In this document: one piece after another, positions 51,796 to 63,040 of the stretch
Layout: every line of letters starts with the position of its first letter
Numbering within the stretch: the first letter of the stretch is position 1
Source of the DNA: Devosia indica
Lineage (GTDB): Bacteria > Pseudomonadota > Alphaproteobacteria > Rhizobiales > Devosiaceae
Length of the DNA: 64,000 nucleotides
NCBI RefSeq assembly: GCF_003056405.1
Contig: NZ_PYVZ01000004.1
Coordinates: 62,001-126,000 of the forward strand
Reading direction: 5' to 3'
The notes under the pieces: generated by a model
What the model saw: only the letters and a program-made list of their open reading frames with translations
Told to the model about the DNA's origin: nothing
Databases searched by the model: none
Program-made: the position numbers and the translations under genes

Positions 51796-52680
51796 ATGGA
51801 TACCAAACGCACAATCTTTCCCTCGCAGGGCCTGCCATATCTCCTGGTAGCGCCGCAGTTGATCATTACGATCATCTTTTTCATCTGGCCGGCCGGACAG
51901 GCGGTCAAATCGTCTTTCGAGCGGGAAGATCCGTTCGGGCTTTCGACCAGTTTCGTGGGCCTGCTGCATTATCTGCGCCTGTTCCAGGAGCCTGACTATC
52001 TGGCCTCGGTTGGCCGTACGGCCCTGTTTGCCCTGGCGGTCACGATCATCTCGATGGGCCTGGCGCTGGTGCTGGCAGTGGCGGTGAACCGGCTGATCCG
52101 CGCGGGCACGGCCTATTCGACCATGCTGCTCTGGCCCTATGCGGTCTCGCCCGTGGTGGCCGGCATATTGTGGTGGTTCATCTTCAATTCCTCGACCGGC
52201 ATCCTGCCCTATATGCTCGAATTCTTCGGGCTGGACTGGAACCACCAGCTCAATGGCACGCATGCGATGATCCTGATCATCGTTGCGGCGAGCTGGAAGC
52301 AGATTTCCTATAACTTCCTGTTTTTCCTGGCCGGACTGCAGTCCGTGCCGCAATCGCTCAATGAAGCGGCGGCCATCGACGGGGCAGGGCCATTCAAGCG
52401 CTTCTGGACCATCGTGTTTCCGCTGCTCTCGCCGACCACGTTCTTCCTGATGATCGTCAATCTCAACTACACCATGTTCGACACCTTTGGCGTGATCGAC
52501 GCGACCACAGCGGGCGGCCCGAACCAGGCCACCAATACGCTGGTCTACAAGGTCTATACCGACGGCTATCTGGGCCTGAACCTGGGCTCCAGCTCGGCCC
52601 AGTCGGTCATTCTCATGCTCTTCGTCATCGTGCTCACCGTGATCCAGTTCCGCTATGTGGAACGCCGGGTCCAGTATTAG
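51796..52680 (+). CDS. ugpA: Glycerol-3-phosphate ABC transporter permease UgpA
   Basis: This 294 aa membrane protein has six helices. The EAA loop NEAAAIDGAGPFKRFWTIVFP binds UgpC, and DTFGVIDATTAGGPNQATNTLVY is typical of the UgpA/MalF group. ATG 51796 follows a weak GGATCGGG site. The ribosome must start anew here because a hairpin and a 95-nt gap separate it from ugpB. Confidence 0.94.
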   Translation: MDTKRTIFPSQGLPYLLVAPQLIITIIFFIWPAGQAVKSSFEREDPFGLSTSFVGLLHYLRLFQEPDYLASVGRTALFALAVTIISMGLALVLAVAVNRLIRAGTAYSTMLLWPYAVSPVVAGILWWFIFNSSTGILPYMLEFFGLDWNHQLNGTHAMILIIVAASWKQISYNFLFFLAGLQSVPQSLNEAAAIDGAGPFKRFWTIVFPLLSPTTFFLMIVNLNYTMFDTFGVIDATTAGGPNQATNTLVYKVYTDGYLGLNLGSSSAQSVILMLFVIVLTVIQFRYVERRVQY

Positions 52681-52692
52681 GAGGGCGGGTCA

Positions 52693-53535
52693 ATGGTCGA
52701 AAATCGTCCCTGGCTGACATTTCTCACCCATTTCGTGCTGATCTGCGGCGTAGTGATCGTGGTGTTCCCGGTCTATATCGCGCTCATTGCCTCGACCCAT
52801 GGTCCCACGGCGCTTTCGTCAGGCATGATGCCGCTGCTGCCCGGTGCCGAGTTGTGGAACAATGTGGTGCAGGTGCTGACCGAAGAGCGCCGCGGCGTCG
52901 CGCCGTTCTGGCTGATGGCCTGGAACTCGCTCTGGATGGCGATCATCATCACGGTGGGCAAGATCGCCATTTCCATCATCTCTGCCTATGCCATTGTCTA
53001 TTTCCGGTTTCCCGGACGAGTGCTGGCGTTCTGGCTGATCTTCATCACGCTGATGCTGCCCGTCGAAGTGCGTATCATCCCCACCTTCGCGGTGGTGGCG
53101 AACCTGGGCATGCTCAATTCCTATCTCGGCCTGACCATTCCGCTGATCGCCTCGGCGACGGCAACGTTCCTGTTCCGCCAGTTCTTCATGACGGTGCCTG
53201 ATGAAATGATGGAAGCGGCGCGCGTCGACGGGGCCGGTCCGATCAAATTCTTCCGCGATATCCTGTTGCCGCTCTCGCGGACCAATATCGCGGCGCTCTG
53301 TGTCATCCTCTTCATCTATGGCTGGATGCAGTATCTGTGGCCGCTGCTGGTGACCACCGACCCGAAATACTACACATTGATGATGGGCGTGAAACGCATG
53401 GCCGCCGTGGCCGACGCCGATCCGCAATGGAACACCATCATGGCGGCCGTGGTCATGGCCATGCTGCCGCCGGTCCTCATTGTCATCTTCATGCAGCGCC
53501 TGTTCGTTAAAGGCCTGGTCGAAACGGAGAAGTAA
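52693..53535 (+). CDS. ugpE: Glycerol-3-phosphate ABC transporter permease UgpE
   Basis: This 280 aa second permease of the importer has six helices and the EAA loop [33 protein letters not shown] segments ([18 protein letters not shown]) are conserved. AGGAGGGCGG precedes the ATG, a strong site. It lies 12 nt after ugpA and 5 nt before ugpC. Confidence 0.94.
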   Translation: MVENRPWLTFLTHFVLICGVVIVVFPVYIALIASTHGPTALSSGMMPLLPGAELWNNVVQVLTEERRGVAPFWLMAWNSLWMAIIITVGKIAISIISAYAIVYFRFPGRVLAFWLIFITLMLPVEVRIIPTFAVVANLGMLNSYLGLTIPLIASATATFLFRQFFMTVPDEMMEAARVDGAGPIKFFRDILLPLSRTNIAALCVILFIYGWMQYLWPLLVTTDPKYYTLMMGVKRMAAVADADPQWNTIMAAVVMAMLPPVLIVIFMQRLFVKGLVETEK

Positions 53536-53540
53536 GAAAA

Positions 53541-54584
53541 ATGGCAAGTATCGATCTCAAGGGCGTTCGCAAGGTCTATCAGGGCAATGTCACGGCCATC
53601 CATGCGCTGGATCTTTCGATCGCCGATGGCGAACTGGTTGTGCTGGTCGGGCCGTCAGGCTGCGGCAAGTCCACCCTGCTGCGCATGATTGCCGGGCTCG
53701 AAACCATCACCGATGGCACGATTTCCATCGGCGACGACGTGGTCAACAAGAAGGAGCCGGCCGAGCGCGACATCGCCATGGTGTTCCAGAACTACGCGCT
53801 TTACCCGCATATGAGCGTGCGTCAGAACCTGGAATATGGCCTGAAGAACCGGGGCACGCCGCGTGACGAAATTGATCGCCGCGTCAATGAGGCGGCCCGG
53901 ATCCTGGAAATCACGCCATTCCTGGATCGCAAGCCGCGCCAGCTTTCGGGTGGCCAGCGCCAGCGCGTGGCCATGGGCCGGGCGATTGTGCGCCAGCCCA
54001 AGGCATTCCTGTTTGATGAACCGCTGTCGAACCTGGACGCCAAGCTGCGCGGGCAGATGCGCATCGAAATCCGCCGTCTGCAGCGTTCGCTCAAGACCAC
54101 CAGTGTCTATGTGACCCATGACCAGCTCGAAGCCATGACCCTGGCCGACCGGCTGGTGGTGATGAATGGCGGGCGGATCGAGCAGGTCGGCAAGCCGATC
54201 GAGCTGTATGACAAGCCGGCCTCCCTGTTCGTGGCCGGCTTCATCGGCTCGCCGCCGATGAACCTGCTGCCCATTGCGGCGCTGCAGGCGATCGCGGGCG
54301 GCACCATGCCCAGCCTGCCGGCGGGCACGGACATAGTCGGTATTCGTCCCGACCAGGTGGTTGTCGGGTCCGGCGAGGGCATTGCGCTTTCCGGAACGGT
54401 CGAGCTGATCGAACCGGTGGGCGGCGAAAGCCATCTCTACGTCCGGGTCGAGGGCCTCGATCAGACGCTGATCCTGGTGCAGCAGGGCCGCGCCAGTGTC
54501 GGCGAAGCCGACAAGGTCGACTTCGTGCTGCCGCTGGCGGCGCTGCATGGCTTCAACAAGGAAAGCGGGCTGCGGGTGGACTGA
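53541..54584 (+). CDS. ugpC: Glycerol-3-phosphate ABC transporter ATP-binding protein UgpC
   Basis: This 347 aa ATPase of the MalK group has Walker [10 protein letters not shown] at 37-45, signature [15 protein letters not shown], Walker [15 protein letters not shown] and a C-terminal regulatory TOBE domain ([13 protein letters not shown]). It forms the cytoplasmic dimer that drives the UgpAE channel. It is the last gene of the operon, with a terminator 30 nt on. Confidence 0.95.
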   Translation: MASIDLKGVRKVYQGNVTAIHALDLSIADGELVVLVGPSGCGKSTLLRMIAGLETITDGTISIGDDVVNKKEPAERDIAMVFQNYALYPHMSVRQNLEYGLKNRGTPRDEIDRRVNEAARILEITPFLDRKPRQLSGGQRQRVAMGRAIVRQPKAFLFDEPLSNLDAKLRGQMRIEIRRLQRSLKTTSVYVTHDQLEAMTLADRLVVMNGGRIEQVGKPIELYDKPASLFVAGFIGSPPMNLLPIAALQAIAGGTMPSLPAGTDIVGIRPDQVVVGSGEGIALSGTVELIEPVGGESHLYVRVEGLDQTLILVQQGRASVGEADKVDFVLPLAALHGFNKESGLRVD

Positions 54585-54614
54585 CCACTGGCGTCCGGCT
54601 AACGGAAATTTTTC

Positions 54615-54656
54615 AAGCCGCCCCTGGCCAGCAGCCGGGGGCGGTTTCGTCTTTTT
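54615..54656 (+). terminator. Terminator of the ugp operon
   Basis: CCGCCCCTGGC (54618-54628) pairs with GCCGGGGGCGG (54634-54644), 11 bp with one G-U pair, flanked by AAG/TTT pairing and followed by TTTCGTCTTTTTGG. It lies ahead of the convergent YjbR-like gene. Confidence 0.85.
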
Positions 54657-54665
54657 GGCGCGGCG

Positions 54666-55019
54666 CTAATCGACATATTTGCGCAGATTGTCCGGCGCGA
54701 CATATTCCCAGGCATCATGCAGGCGCAAGGAGAGCTCCTCGTCATCGATCCTGTCGAGATGGACCAAGACGATGTTCTGGCCAATCTGCTGATCGGTCTC
54801 GAAATAGACTTTTGGCGAGATGTCCATGAGCAGCACTTTCTGGTGCCGGGGGCAGGCCAGCGCGAGCACGGTTTCGTCTTGCAATTCTGCCAGGGTCGCA
54901 TCCGCAACCAGCAGGGCCGGGGAGGCGCCGCTTGATCGGGACACACCGGGCAGGCCGCGTTGATCGACAAGCTGGACAATTCGGGCAAAGGCGCGTTCGA
55001 GGTCTCTGGCTTCGGTCAT
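54666..55019 (-). CDS. MmcQ/YjbR-like protein
   Basis: This 117 aa protein has CPRHQKVLLMDISPKVYFETD followed by GQNIVLVHLDRIDDEELSLRL, the beta-rich pattern of the YjbR/CyaY-like superfamily (small proteins of unknown role, some nucleic-acid binding). It starts MTEARDLERAFARIVQL. It is monocistronic and divergent from mgtE with 116 bp between starts. Confidence 0.65.
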   Translation of the reverse strand: MTEARDLERAFARIVQLVDQRGLPGVSRSSGASPALLVADATLAELQDETVLALACPRHQKVLLMDISPKVYFETDQQIGQNIVLVHLDRIDDEELSLRLHDAWEYVAPDNLRKYVD

Positions 55020-55135
55020 TCGCGCATCGTCTCCGCAATTGCTGAAAAAGCCTCGCTTGCACTCTGGCGCATCACAGGGTGATTGGCTACAGCTTTACTT
55101 GCCCCTGAAACCCCCAGAAACACAAAGGGCTCCCG

Positions 55136-56551
55136 ATGAGCGAAGAATTTGATCCGGCGCCCGGTTTCGACACCGGGAATGACAGCAATGTGTTCCGCGA
55201 TGCGGACGGCCGGATCAGTGCGCTCTGGCTTGAGCGGCTGCGCGCCTTTCTGGAGGCGGGCAGAAATGACGATGTCGCGCTGGTCATGGAGCCGCTGCAT
55301 CATTCCGAGGTCGGCGACGTGCTCGAGCAGCTCTATGCTGCCGAGCGCCTGGCGCTGGTCCACGCGCTGGGCGAGAAGTTCGATTTCTCGGCCCTGACCG
55401 AGGTGGATGAGAGCATCCGCCTCGAAATCATGGAAGCCCTGCCCAATGCGGCGATTGCCCGCGGCGTGGCCGAACTCGACAATGACGACGCGGTCTATCT
55501 GCTGGAGGACCTCGAACAGGTCGACCGCGACGAAATCCTTTCGGCGCTGCCGACTTTCGAGCGGCTGACGCTGAAGCGGAGCCTCGATTTTCCCGAGGAT
55601 TCGGCCGGACGCCGGATGCAGACCGATTTCATCGCCATTCCACCGTTCTGGACGGTGGGGCAGGTGATCGACTATCTGCGCTCCGAAAAGGACCTGCCGG
55701 ACGAGTTCTACCAGCTCTATGTGGTCGATGCGTCCTATACCGTGCTGGGCACCCTGCCGCTGGACAAGTTCCTGCGCACGCCACGCGCGACCAAGATCGA
55801 CAGCATCATGAATACCAATTTCGTGCTGGTGAATGCTGAAGAAGACCAGGAAGAGGCGGCGCGCAGCTTCGAGCGCTACGATCTTGTCGAAGTCGGTGTC
55901 GTGGATGAGAGCGGCCGGCTGGTCGGCGTCTTGACCATCGACGACATTGTCGACGTGATCCAGGAAGAAGCGGAAGAAGACATTCGCCTGATGGCCGGCG
56001 TGGGCGATGAGGACGTGTCCGACACGACCCTTGATACGGTGAAGAGCCGCGTGCCCTGGCTGGTGGTCAATCTGGTCACCGCCGTGCTGGTGTCCCTGGT
56101 CATCGGGCTGTTCAACGCCACGATCGAACAGATGGTGGCGCTAGCCGTGCTGATGCCCATCGTTGCCTCGATGGGGGGCAATGCCGGGGCGCAGACCATG
56201 ACTGTGACGGTGCGGGCCCTGGCGATGCGCGAACTGGATGGCGGGCGCCTGAGACGCCTGATCCGCCGCGAAATGGTGGTGGGCGTGGTCAATGGGGTGA
56301 TCTTTGCCGTGCTGATCGGCATCGTCACGGCGTTCCGCTATGGCGATGTGCAGCTTGGAATCGTCATCGGGCTGGCCATGGTCATCAACATGATCGTGGC
56401 CGGGACGTTCGGAATTCTTATTCCGCTGACCCTGGACAAGCTCAAGGCCGACCCGGCCATCGCCTCGGCGGTGTTTGTCACTACAATCACCGATGTCATT
56501 GGTTTCTTTGCGTTTTTGGGAATCGCGGGGCTCTGGTTCGGCCTGTTCTGA
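55136..56551 (+). CDS. mgtE: Magnesium transporter MgtE
   Basis: This 471 aa magnesium channel has an N-terminal helical domain (about 30-145), paired CBS domains (about 145-275) and five membrane helices from about 300. AVLMPIVASMGGNAGAQTMT is the conserved pore segment, and the magnesium-sensing acidic residues lie in the CBS region. ATG 55136 has AAAGGG 8 nt upstream. It is monocistronic; I see no magnesium riboswitch in the 116-bp leader. Confidence 0.95.
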   Translation: MSEEFDPAPGFDTGNDSNVFRDADGRISALWLERLRAFLEAGRNDDVALVMEPLHHSEVGDVLEQLYAAERLALVHALGEKFDFSALTEVDESIRLEIMEALPNAAIARGVAELDNDDAVYLLEDLEQVDRDEILSALPTFERLTLKRSLDFPEDSAGRRMQTDFIAIPPFWTVGQVIDYLRSEKDLPDEFYQLYVVDASYTVLGTLPLDKFLRTPRATKIDSIMNTNFVLVNAEEDQEEAARSFERYDLVEVGVVDESGRLVGVLTIDDIVDVIQEEAEEDIRLMAGVGDEDVSDTTLDTVKSRVPWLVVNLVTAVLVSLVIGLFNATIEQMVALAVLMPIVASMGGNAGAQTMTVTVRALAMRELDGGRLRRLIRREMVVGVVNGVIFAVLIGIVTAFRYGDVQLGIVIGLAMVINMIVAGTFGILIPLTLDKLKADPAIASAVFVTTITDVIGFFAFLGIAGLWFGLF

Positions 56552-56599
56552 CACCGAAGTGTCATTTTCCACAGGGCCGGAGTGTTGCAGTTTGGTCGC

Positions 56600-56628
56600 T
56601 TGCTTCCCATCTGCGACACGGCTAACGA
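56600..56628 (+). promoter_or_regulatory. Candidate promoter of the 33-residue membrane peptide gene
   Basis: TTGCTT (56600-56605), 17 bases and TAACGA (56623-56628) give an acceptable sigma-70 promoter. A 7-bp hairpin (ACCGACC with GGTCGGT, 56635-56654) lies in the predicted leader. Confidence 0.35.
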
Positions 56629-56679
56629 TTCATTACCGACCCAACCCGGTCGGTGTGGACGACTGACAAGGAGCGATCT

Positions 56680-56781
56680 ATGCGCAGTCAAACCAAGACC
56701 TCAGCCTGGCAGACGATGAGCTGGGCGCTGGTATGCCTCGTCTCTGTGGGGCTGGTTTTCTCCGTGGTTGCTAGCGTCTAG
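56680..56781 (+). CDS. 33-residue single-pass membrane peptide
   Basis: This is a complete small gene of 33 codons: MRSQTKTSAWQTMSW at the N-terminus (two basic residues), then a hydrophobic helix of about 20 residues (ALVCLVSVGLVFSVVASV). It has a strong AAGGAG (56668-56673) 6 nt before the ATG, a promoter-like sequence and a leader hairpin upstream, and its own terminator downstream. I do not recognise a family. Predicted topology is N-in. It could be a regulator of a membrane complex, a stress small protein or a leader peptide; MgtE is the upstream neighbour. Confidence 0.6.
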   Translation: MRSQTKTSAWQTMSWALVCLVSVGLVFSVVASV

Positions 56782-56820
56782 AAGGGACGTTGGAGTTATT
56801 CACTGGCAAAGAGTTTAGGG

Positions 56821-56855
56821 GAGGGCGCCCGGCCACTGGGCGCCCTTCTTCTTTG
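56821..56855 (+). terminator. Terminator of the small peptide gene
   Basis: AGGGCGCCC (56822-56830) pairs with GGGCGCCCT (56838-56846) around a 7-nt loop, followed by TCTTCTTT. It closes the small transcription unit before the GST gene. Confidence 0.8.
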
Positions 56856-56938
56856 ATGGGCTTGGTGAGCGCTCCGCTTGCTTGACTGCTGCGGGTTCGA
56901 ACCGCAAAACGTTGCGCTCCTGTGTGTGAGGACATTCG

Positions 56939-57616
56939 ATGAAGCTCTTGATCGGGAATCGTAATTACTCGACCTGGTCGCTGCGGCCCTGGCTGGTGCT
57001 GCGGCATTTCGAAATTCCGTTCGAGGATGAAGTGCTGCAATTGTCCGGGCCCGGCTGGCGGGAAAACCTTGCCGCGCGGTCTCCGACAGCCAAGGTGCCG
57101 GTGTTGTTCGACGGCGAGCTGGTGGTGCCCGAAACCATCGCCATCATCGAATATCTGGCCGACAGCTTTCCGGACAAGGCGATCTGGCCACGCGACCGCG
57201 CCGAACGTGCGCTGGCCCGCGCGGCCGCGGCGGAAATGCATGCCGGGTTCGGCGCCTTGCGCAATCACGCACCGATGAATTTGCGCGCCAGCCATCCGGG
57301 CAAGGTCGATCTTGATGCCGTGCGTAAGGATCTCCATCGCGTGGAGACGCTGTGGGGTGATTTGCTGGCGCGTTCGGATGGGCCATATCTGTTCGGTGCG
57401 TTCTCCGCCGCTGACGCCATGTTTGCGCCGCTGGCGACGCGATTGCGCACCTATGAACTTCCCGTCTCGGATGTGGCCCAATGCTATGTCGAGGCGATCT
57501 ATGCGCTGCCGGCCTTTCAGGACTGGCGGGCGCTGGCCCTGCAGGAACCCTGGATCGTGGATGATGACGAGATCGACGTCATCCAGGGCCGCGTGGCGCC
57601 GGGGACGCTGGCATGA
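56939..57616 (+). CDS. Glutathione S-transferase family protein
   Basis: This 225 aa protein has an N-terminal thioredoxin-like domain (about 1-80) with the start MKLLIGNRNYSTWSLRPWLVL, KVPVLFDGE (cis-Pro) and ETIAIIEYLADSFP, the glutathione-binding SNAIL-like site. The C-terminal helical domain follows. Ser or Tyr near 11-14 would be catalytic. Relatives conjugate or reduce electrophiles. GAGGA precedes the ATG. Its stop overlaps the next gene (ATGA). Confidence 0.88.
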   Translation: MKLLIGNRNYSTWSLRPWLVLRHFEIPFEDEVLQLSGPGWRENLAARSPTAKVPVLFDGELVVPETIAIIEYLADSFPDKAIWPRDRAERALARAAAAEMHAGFGALRNHAPMNLRASHPGKVDLDAVRKDLHRVETLWGDLLARSDGPYLFGAFSAADAMFAPLATRLRTYELPVSDVAQCYVEAIYALPAFQDWRALALQEPWIVDDDEIDVIQGRVAPGTLA

Positions 57617-58038
57617 TCCATATGGTCAAGCTCTGCGTTGGCGTTTCCAGCGTGGAGGAATTGGAGAGCTACCGGGACCAGCGCGCCCATTGGTGGGGCG
57701 CGGACTATGGCGAGGACGTGCATGTGCATCGCACACGCATGATGCCCAAGCGTAGCGCCGAAATGGAGGGGCAGGGCTCGATCTACTGGGTGATGTCTGG
57801 CGCGATTTGCTGCCGGCAGCCCATCCTGCGGCTGGCGCCCTATACCGATGCCGAGGGCAAGGATTTTTGCGACATCATCATGTCGCCGGACATTATCCGC
57901 ACCGTGCCTTACCCCAAACGCCCGTTCCAGGGCTGGCGCTATCTGCGCGTCGAAGATGCGCCGCCGGACCTGGAGGCGGGGGCAAATGAGAACTCAGCCG
58001 AGATTGCGGCTGAGTTGGCCCGCATGGGGTTGATTTAG
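57613..58038 (+). CDS. DUF1489-family protein
   Basis: This 141 aa protein matches the DUF1489 pattern I know from alphaproteobacteria: MVKLCVGVSSVEELESY, RTRMMPKRSAEMEGQGSIYWV, then a C-rich SGAICCRQPIL and TVPYPKRPFQGWRYL. The function is unknown. It overlaps the GST gene by 4 nt, so the two are a unit. Confidence 0.82.
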   Translation: MIHMVKLCVGVSSVEELESYRDQRAHWWGADYGEDVHVHRTRMMPKRSAEMEGQGSIYWVMSGAICCRQPILRLAPYTDAEGKDFCDIIMSPDIIRTVPYPKRPFQGWRYLRVEDAPPDLEAGANENSAEIAAELARMGLI

Positions 58039-58064
58039 GGACCGGAAAGTCCGCGTTTGTGAAA

Positions 58065-58113
58065 TCACCCCACCCTTAATCCCTCCCCTTGAGGGGGATT
58101 AAGGGTGGGGTGA
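58065..58113. repeat. 19-bp inverted repeat between convergent DUF1489 and uvrA genes
   Basis: TCACCCCACCCTTAATCCC (58065-58083) is perfectly complementary to 58095-58113, around a C-rich/G-rich centre. It probably acts as a bidirectional terminator, although neither side has a long T tract. The sequence resembles C-rich dispersed intergenic palindromes of alphaproteobacteria. Confidence 0.7.
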
Positions 58114-58132
58114 CCACCAGGTGGGAACCCGG

Positions 58133-61027
<2,895 letters not shown>

Positions 61028-61134
61028 ATCGGGTCCATAGCAAGTCGCGCCGGCGGTGGGAGGGGGCGGCGAAGGCCAAGAAATAGGCCTTCGTGATGCT
61101 GCCCGCAAGTCAACTCGGCCGCTCAAGGTTTTGT

Positions 61135-61149
61135 GAACGTAACCAGAAC
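61135..61149 (-). promoter_or_regulatory. LexA (SOS) box for uvrA
   Basis: On the minus strand it reads GTTC-TGGTTAC-GTTC, an exact GTTC-N7-GTTC alphaproteobacterial LexA box. It is 108 bp upstream of the uvrA start and overlaps the predicted -10 position for the TTGACC at 61166-61161. Confidence 0.8.
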
Positions 61150-61239
61150 AAGGCGGATTCGGTCAAGCGTGGGATAGGGCAGACTGCTGACATAGGCTGT
61201 CAGCAGGGGGTGGGGGCTTGACTTCTGCTCGACAAAATA

Positions 61240-61254
61240 GAACATAACAGGAAC
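61240..61254 (+). promoter_or_regulatory. LexA (SOS) box for ssb
   Basis: GAAC-ATAACAG-GAAC matches the alphaproteobacterial LexA box. It overlaps the -10 position expected 17 bp after TTGACT (61218-61223), 184 nt upstream of ssb. Confidence 0.78.
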
Positions 61255-61437
61255 ACACGCCCGTACCTAGGCCCTGAGCGTCCTGTGCAGAACCGCAATT
61301 GTCAGGTGAATGGCGCACAGAAAGGTCTATGGTGCGGCGAAACGGGTTGAAGGCCGCGCGCCGGGCGGCAGCAGGACCCATGAGAGAAAGCGTCCCGTAA
61401 CCGGGCAGACCGGGACTGAATTGGAAGGATATGCGCC

Positions 61438-61950
61438 ATGGCTGGCAGCGTGAACAAGGTCATTCTGGTGGGCAATCTGGGCAATGACCCGGATGTGCGG
61501 AACCTGCCGAGCGGCGGCAAGGTGGTCAATCTGAGTGTGGCGACGTCGGAACGCTGGCGCGACCGCACCAGTGGCGAGCAGCGCGAAAAGACCGAATGGC
61601 ACCGCGTGGTGATCTTCTCGGAAGGCCTGGCGCGCGTCGCCGAGCAATATCTCAAGAAGGGCTCCAAGGTTTATCTGGAAGGCCAGTTGCAGACCCGCAA
61701 GTGGCAGGACCAGTCCGGCCAGGACAAATATTCCACCGAGGTGGTGCTGCAGAACTTCAACTCGTCCATGGTGCTGCTGGACGGCCGGGGCGAGGGGGCC
61801 GGTGACAGCGGTGGCTATGGCGGCGGCGACGGCGGTTTCCGCGGCGTGCGCGACAGTTCCGGCGGCGGCGGTGGTGGCGGCGGACGCCGTCCTTCGGCCA
61901 ATGCCCCGGCCTTTGAGCCGGGCGGCATGGATGACGACATCCCGTTCTGA
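61438..61950 (+). CDS. ssb: Single-stranded DNA-binding protein
   Basis: This 170 aa protein has an OB-fold domain (about 1-112: [40 protein letters not shown]), a Gly-rich linker ([12 protein letters not shown] and a run of glycines), and the acidic C-terminal tip DDDIPF, which docks repair enzymes. It works as a tetramer. It is divergent from uvrA, and a terminator follows. Confidence 0.97.
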   Translation: MAGSVNKVILVGNLGNDPDVRNLPSGGKVVNLSVATSERWRDRTSGEQREKTEWHRVVIFSEGLARVAEQYLKKGSKVYLEGQLQTRKWQDQSGQDKYSTEVVLQNFNSSMVLLDGRGEGAGDSGGYGGGDGGFRGVRDSSGGGGGGGGRRPSANAPAFEPGGMDDDIPF

Positions 61951-61965
61951 GCGGGCAGGATATCC

Positions 61966-61992
61966 AAGGGCGGCCAGGAGCCGCCCTTTTTT
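61966..61992 (+). terminator. Terminator of ssb
   Basis: AAGGGCGGC (61966-61974), CAGGA loop and GCCGCCCTT (61980-61988), then TTTTG. It lies between ssb and the convergent regulator gene. Confidence 0.92.
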
Positions 61993-62001
61993 GTATCCAG
62001 A

Positions 62002-62958
62002 TCAGGCCGCGAAGCGGTCGCGATAGGCTTGCGGGGTGACGCCGAGTTTCCTGAGAAAGGCGCGGCGCAGTGTTTCCTCGCTGCCGAAACCGCAGCGGCC
62101 GGCCACGCGGGCGATTGGCAGATCCTGCTCCAGCAGGCGCCTTGCCGTCTCGATCCGCAAGTTCTCGACGGCACGGGCGGGGGTCTGGCCGGTTTCCTGC
62201 CGATAGCGACGGGAGAAATTGCGCTCGCTCATGCCGGCGGCGGCGGCCAGGTCCGGCAGGGCCAGCGGGCGGTGCAGATTTTCCATCATCCAGCCGTGCA
62301 GGCCATCGAAACGACCGCCTTGATCCTGCAAGGTCAGGGCCGCGCTGAACTGGGACTGGCCGCCGGGGCGCTTGAGGAAAACCACCAATTGCCGCGCGAC
62401 GGCCAGGGCGAGATCGCGGCCAAGATCGGCTTCGACCAGCGCCAGGGCCAGATCGATCCCGGCGGTGACACCGGCTGAGGTCCAGAACTGGCCATCCTGG
62501 ATGAAGATCGGATCCGGATCGAGCCGGACGCGCGGGAAGCGCGCGGCAAATTCCTTGCAGCGCCACCAATGGGTGACCGCGCGGCGGCCATCAAGCAGGC
62601 CCGTGCTGGCCAATAGAAACGCGCCACTGCACACCGATGCCGTGCGGCGCGCAATGGCGGCGCGTGCCGTGATCCAGTCGGTCAGGCTTGTATCGTCACA
62701 GGCGTCGTAGACGCCCCAGCCGCCGGCAATGACCAGCGTGTCCACGGGCTCCGTGGCGGATGAAAGGGTTTGGGCTTCCAGCACCAGGCCGGACGAGGTG
62801 ACCAGACGCGGCTGCGCGGCGACCACTACGGGCGTGTAAGGCAGCGGCAGACCCTGTGCACGGGACAGGTCATTGGCCGAGGCAAACACCTGCAACGGCC
62901 CGGTCACGTCGAGCAATTGGCAATCGGCGAAACCGAGAACTTCGATGCGTCGGGTCAT
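62002..62958 (-). CDS. GlxA-type regulator: DJ-1/PfpI domain plus AraC HTH
   Basis: This 318 aa protein has an N-terminal DJ-1/PfpI-like domain (about 1-190) with the Cys loop ASVCSGAFLLASTGLLDGRR, and a C-terminal AraC-type double HTH (about 220-318: LALPDLAAAAGMSERNFSRR and IARVAGRCGFGSEETLRRAF). GlxA-family proteins control catabolic operons in response to small ligands. It is divergent from a DJ-1 family gene with 82 bp between, which it may regulate. Confidence 0.88.
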   Translation of the reverse strand: MTRRIEVLGFADCQLLDVTGPLQVFASANDLSRAQGLPLPYTPVVVAAQPRLVTSSGLVLEAQTLSSATEPVDTLVIAGGWGVYDACDDTSLTDWITARAAIARRTASVCSGAFLLASTGLLDGRRAVTHWWRCKEFAARFPRVRLDPDPIFIQDGQFWTSAGVTAGIDLALALVEADLGRDLALAVARQLVVFLKRPGGQSQFSAALTLQDQGGRFDGLHGWMMENLHRPLALPDLAAAAGMSERNFSRRYRQETGQTPARAVENLRIETARRLLEQDLPIARVAGRCGFGSEETLRRAFLRKLGVTPQAYRDRFAA

Positions 62959-62971
62959 TTGGCGTAAAACG

Positions 62972-63029
62972 AGGGTTGATTGGCAGTTCGGCCAAACTGT
63001 TCTGCCATAGACTGGCCGCCGTCAACCCT
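62972..63029. promoter_or_regulatory. Nested inverted repeats between the DJ-1 family pair
   Basis: AGGGTTGA (62972-62979) matches TCAACCCT (63022-63029), TGGCAG (62981-62986) matches CTGCCA (63002-63007), and CAGTT (62984-62988) matches AACTG (62995-62999). The 82-bp gap is thus rich in dyads that could bind the AraC-type regulator or fold as RNA. Neither is established. Confidence 0.45.
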
Positions 63030-63040
63030 GGAGGTGGTCC

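Larger units (their letters stand above)
61028..61437. promoter_or_regulatory. Divergent uvrA-ssb promoter region
   Basis: This 410-base stretch has no gene. It holds two GAAC-N7-GAAC boxes (61135-61149 and 61240-61254) and, between them, the palindrome CTGCTGACA-N5-TGTCAGCAG (61184-61206). TTGACC on the minus strand (61166-61161) and TTGACT on the plus strand (61218-61223) place a -10 region inside each box. Confidence 0.75.

Noticed and set aside
55020..55135. Magnesium riboswitch (M-box or mgtA-type) ahead of mgtE.
   Set aside because: The 116-bp divergent gap is too short for an M-box, and no matching motif is visible.
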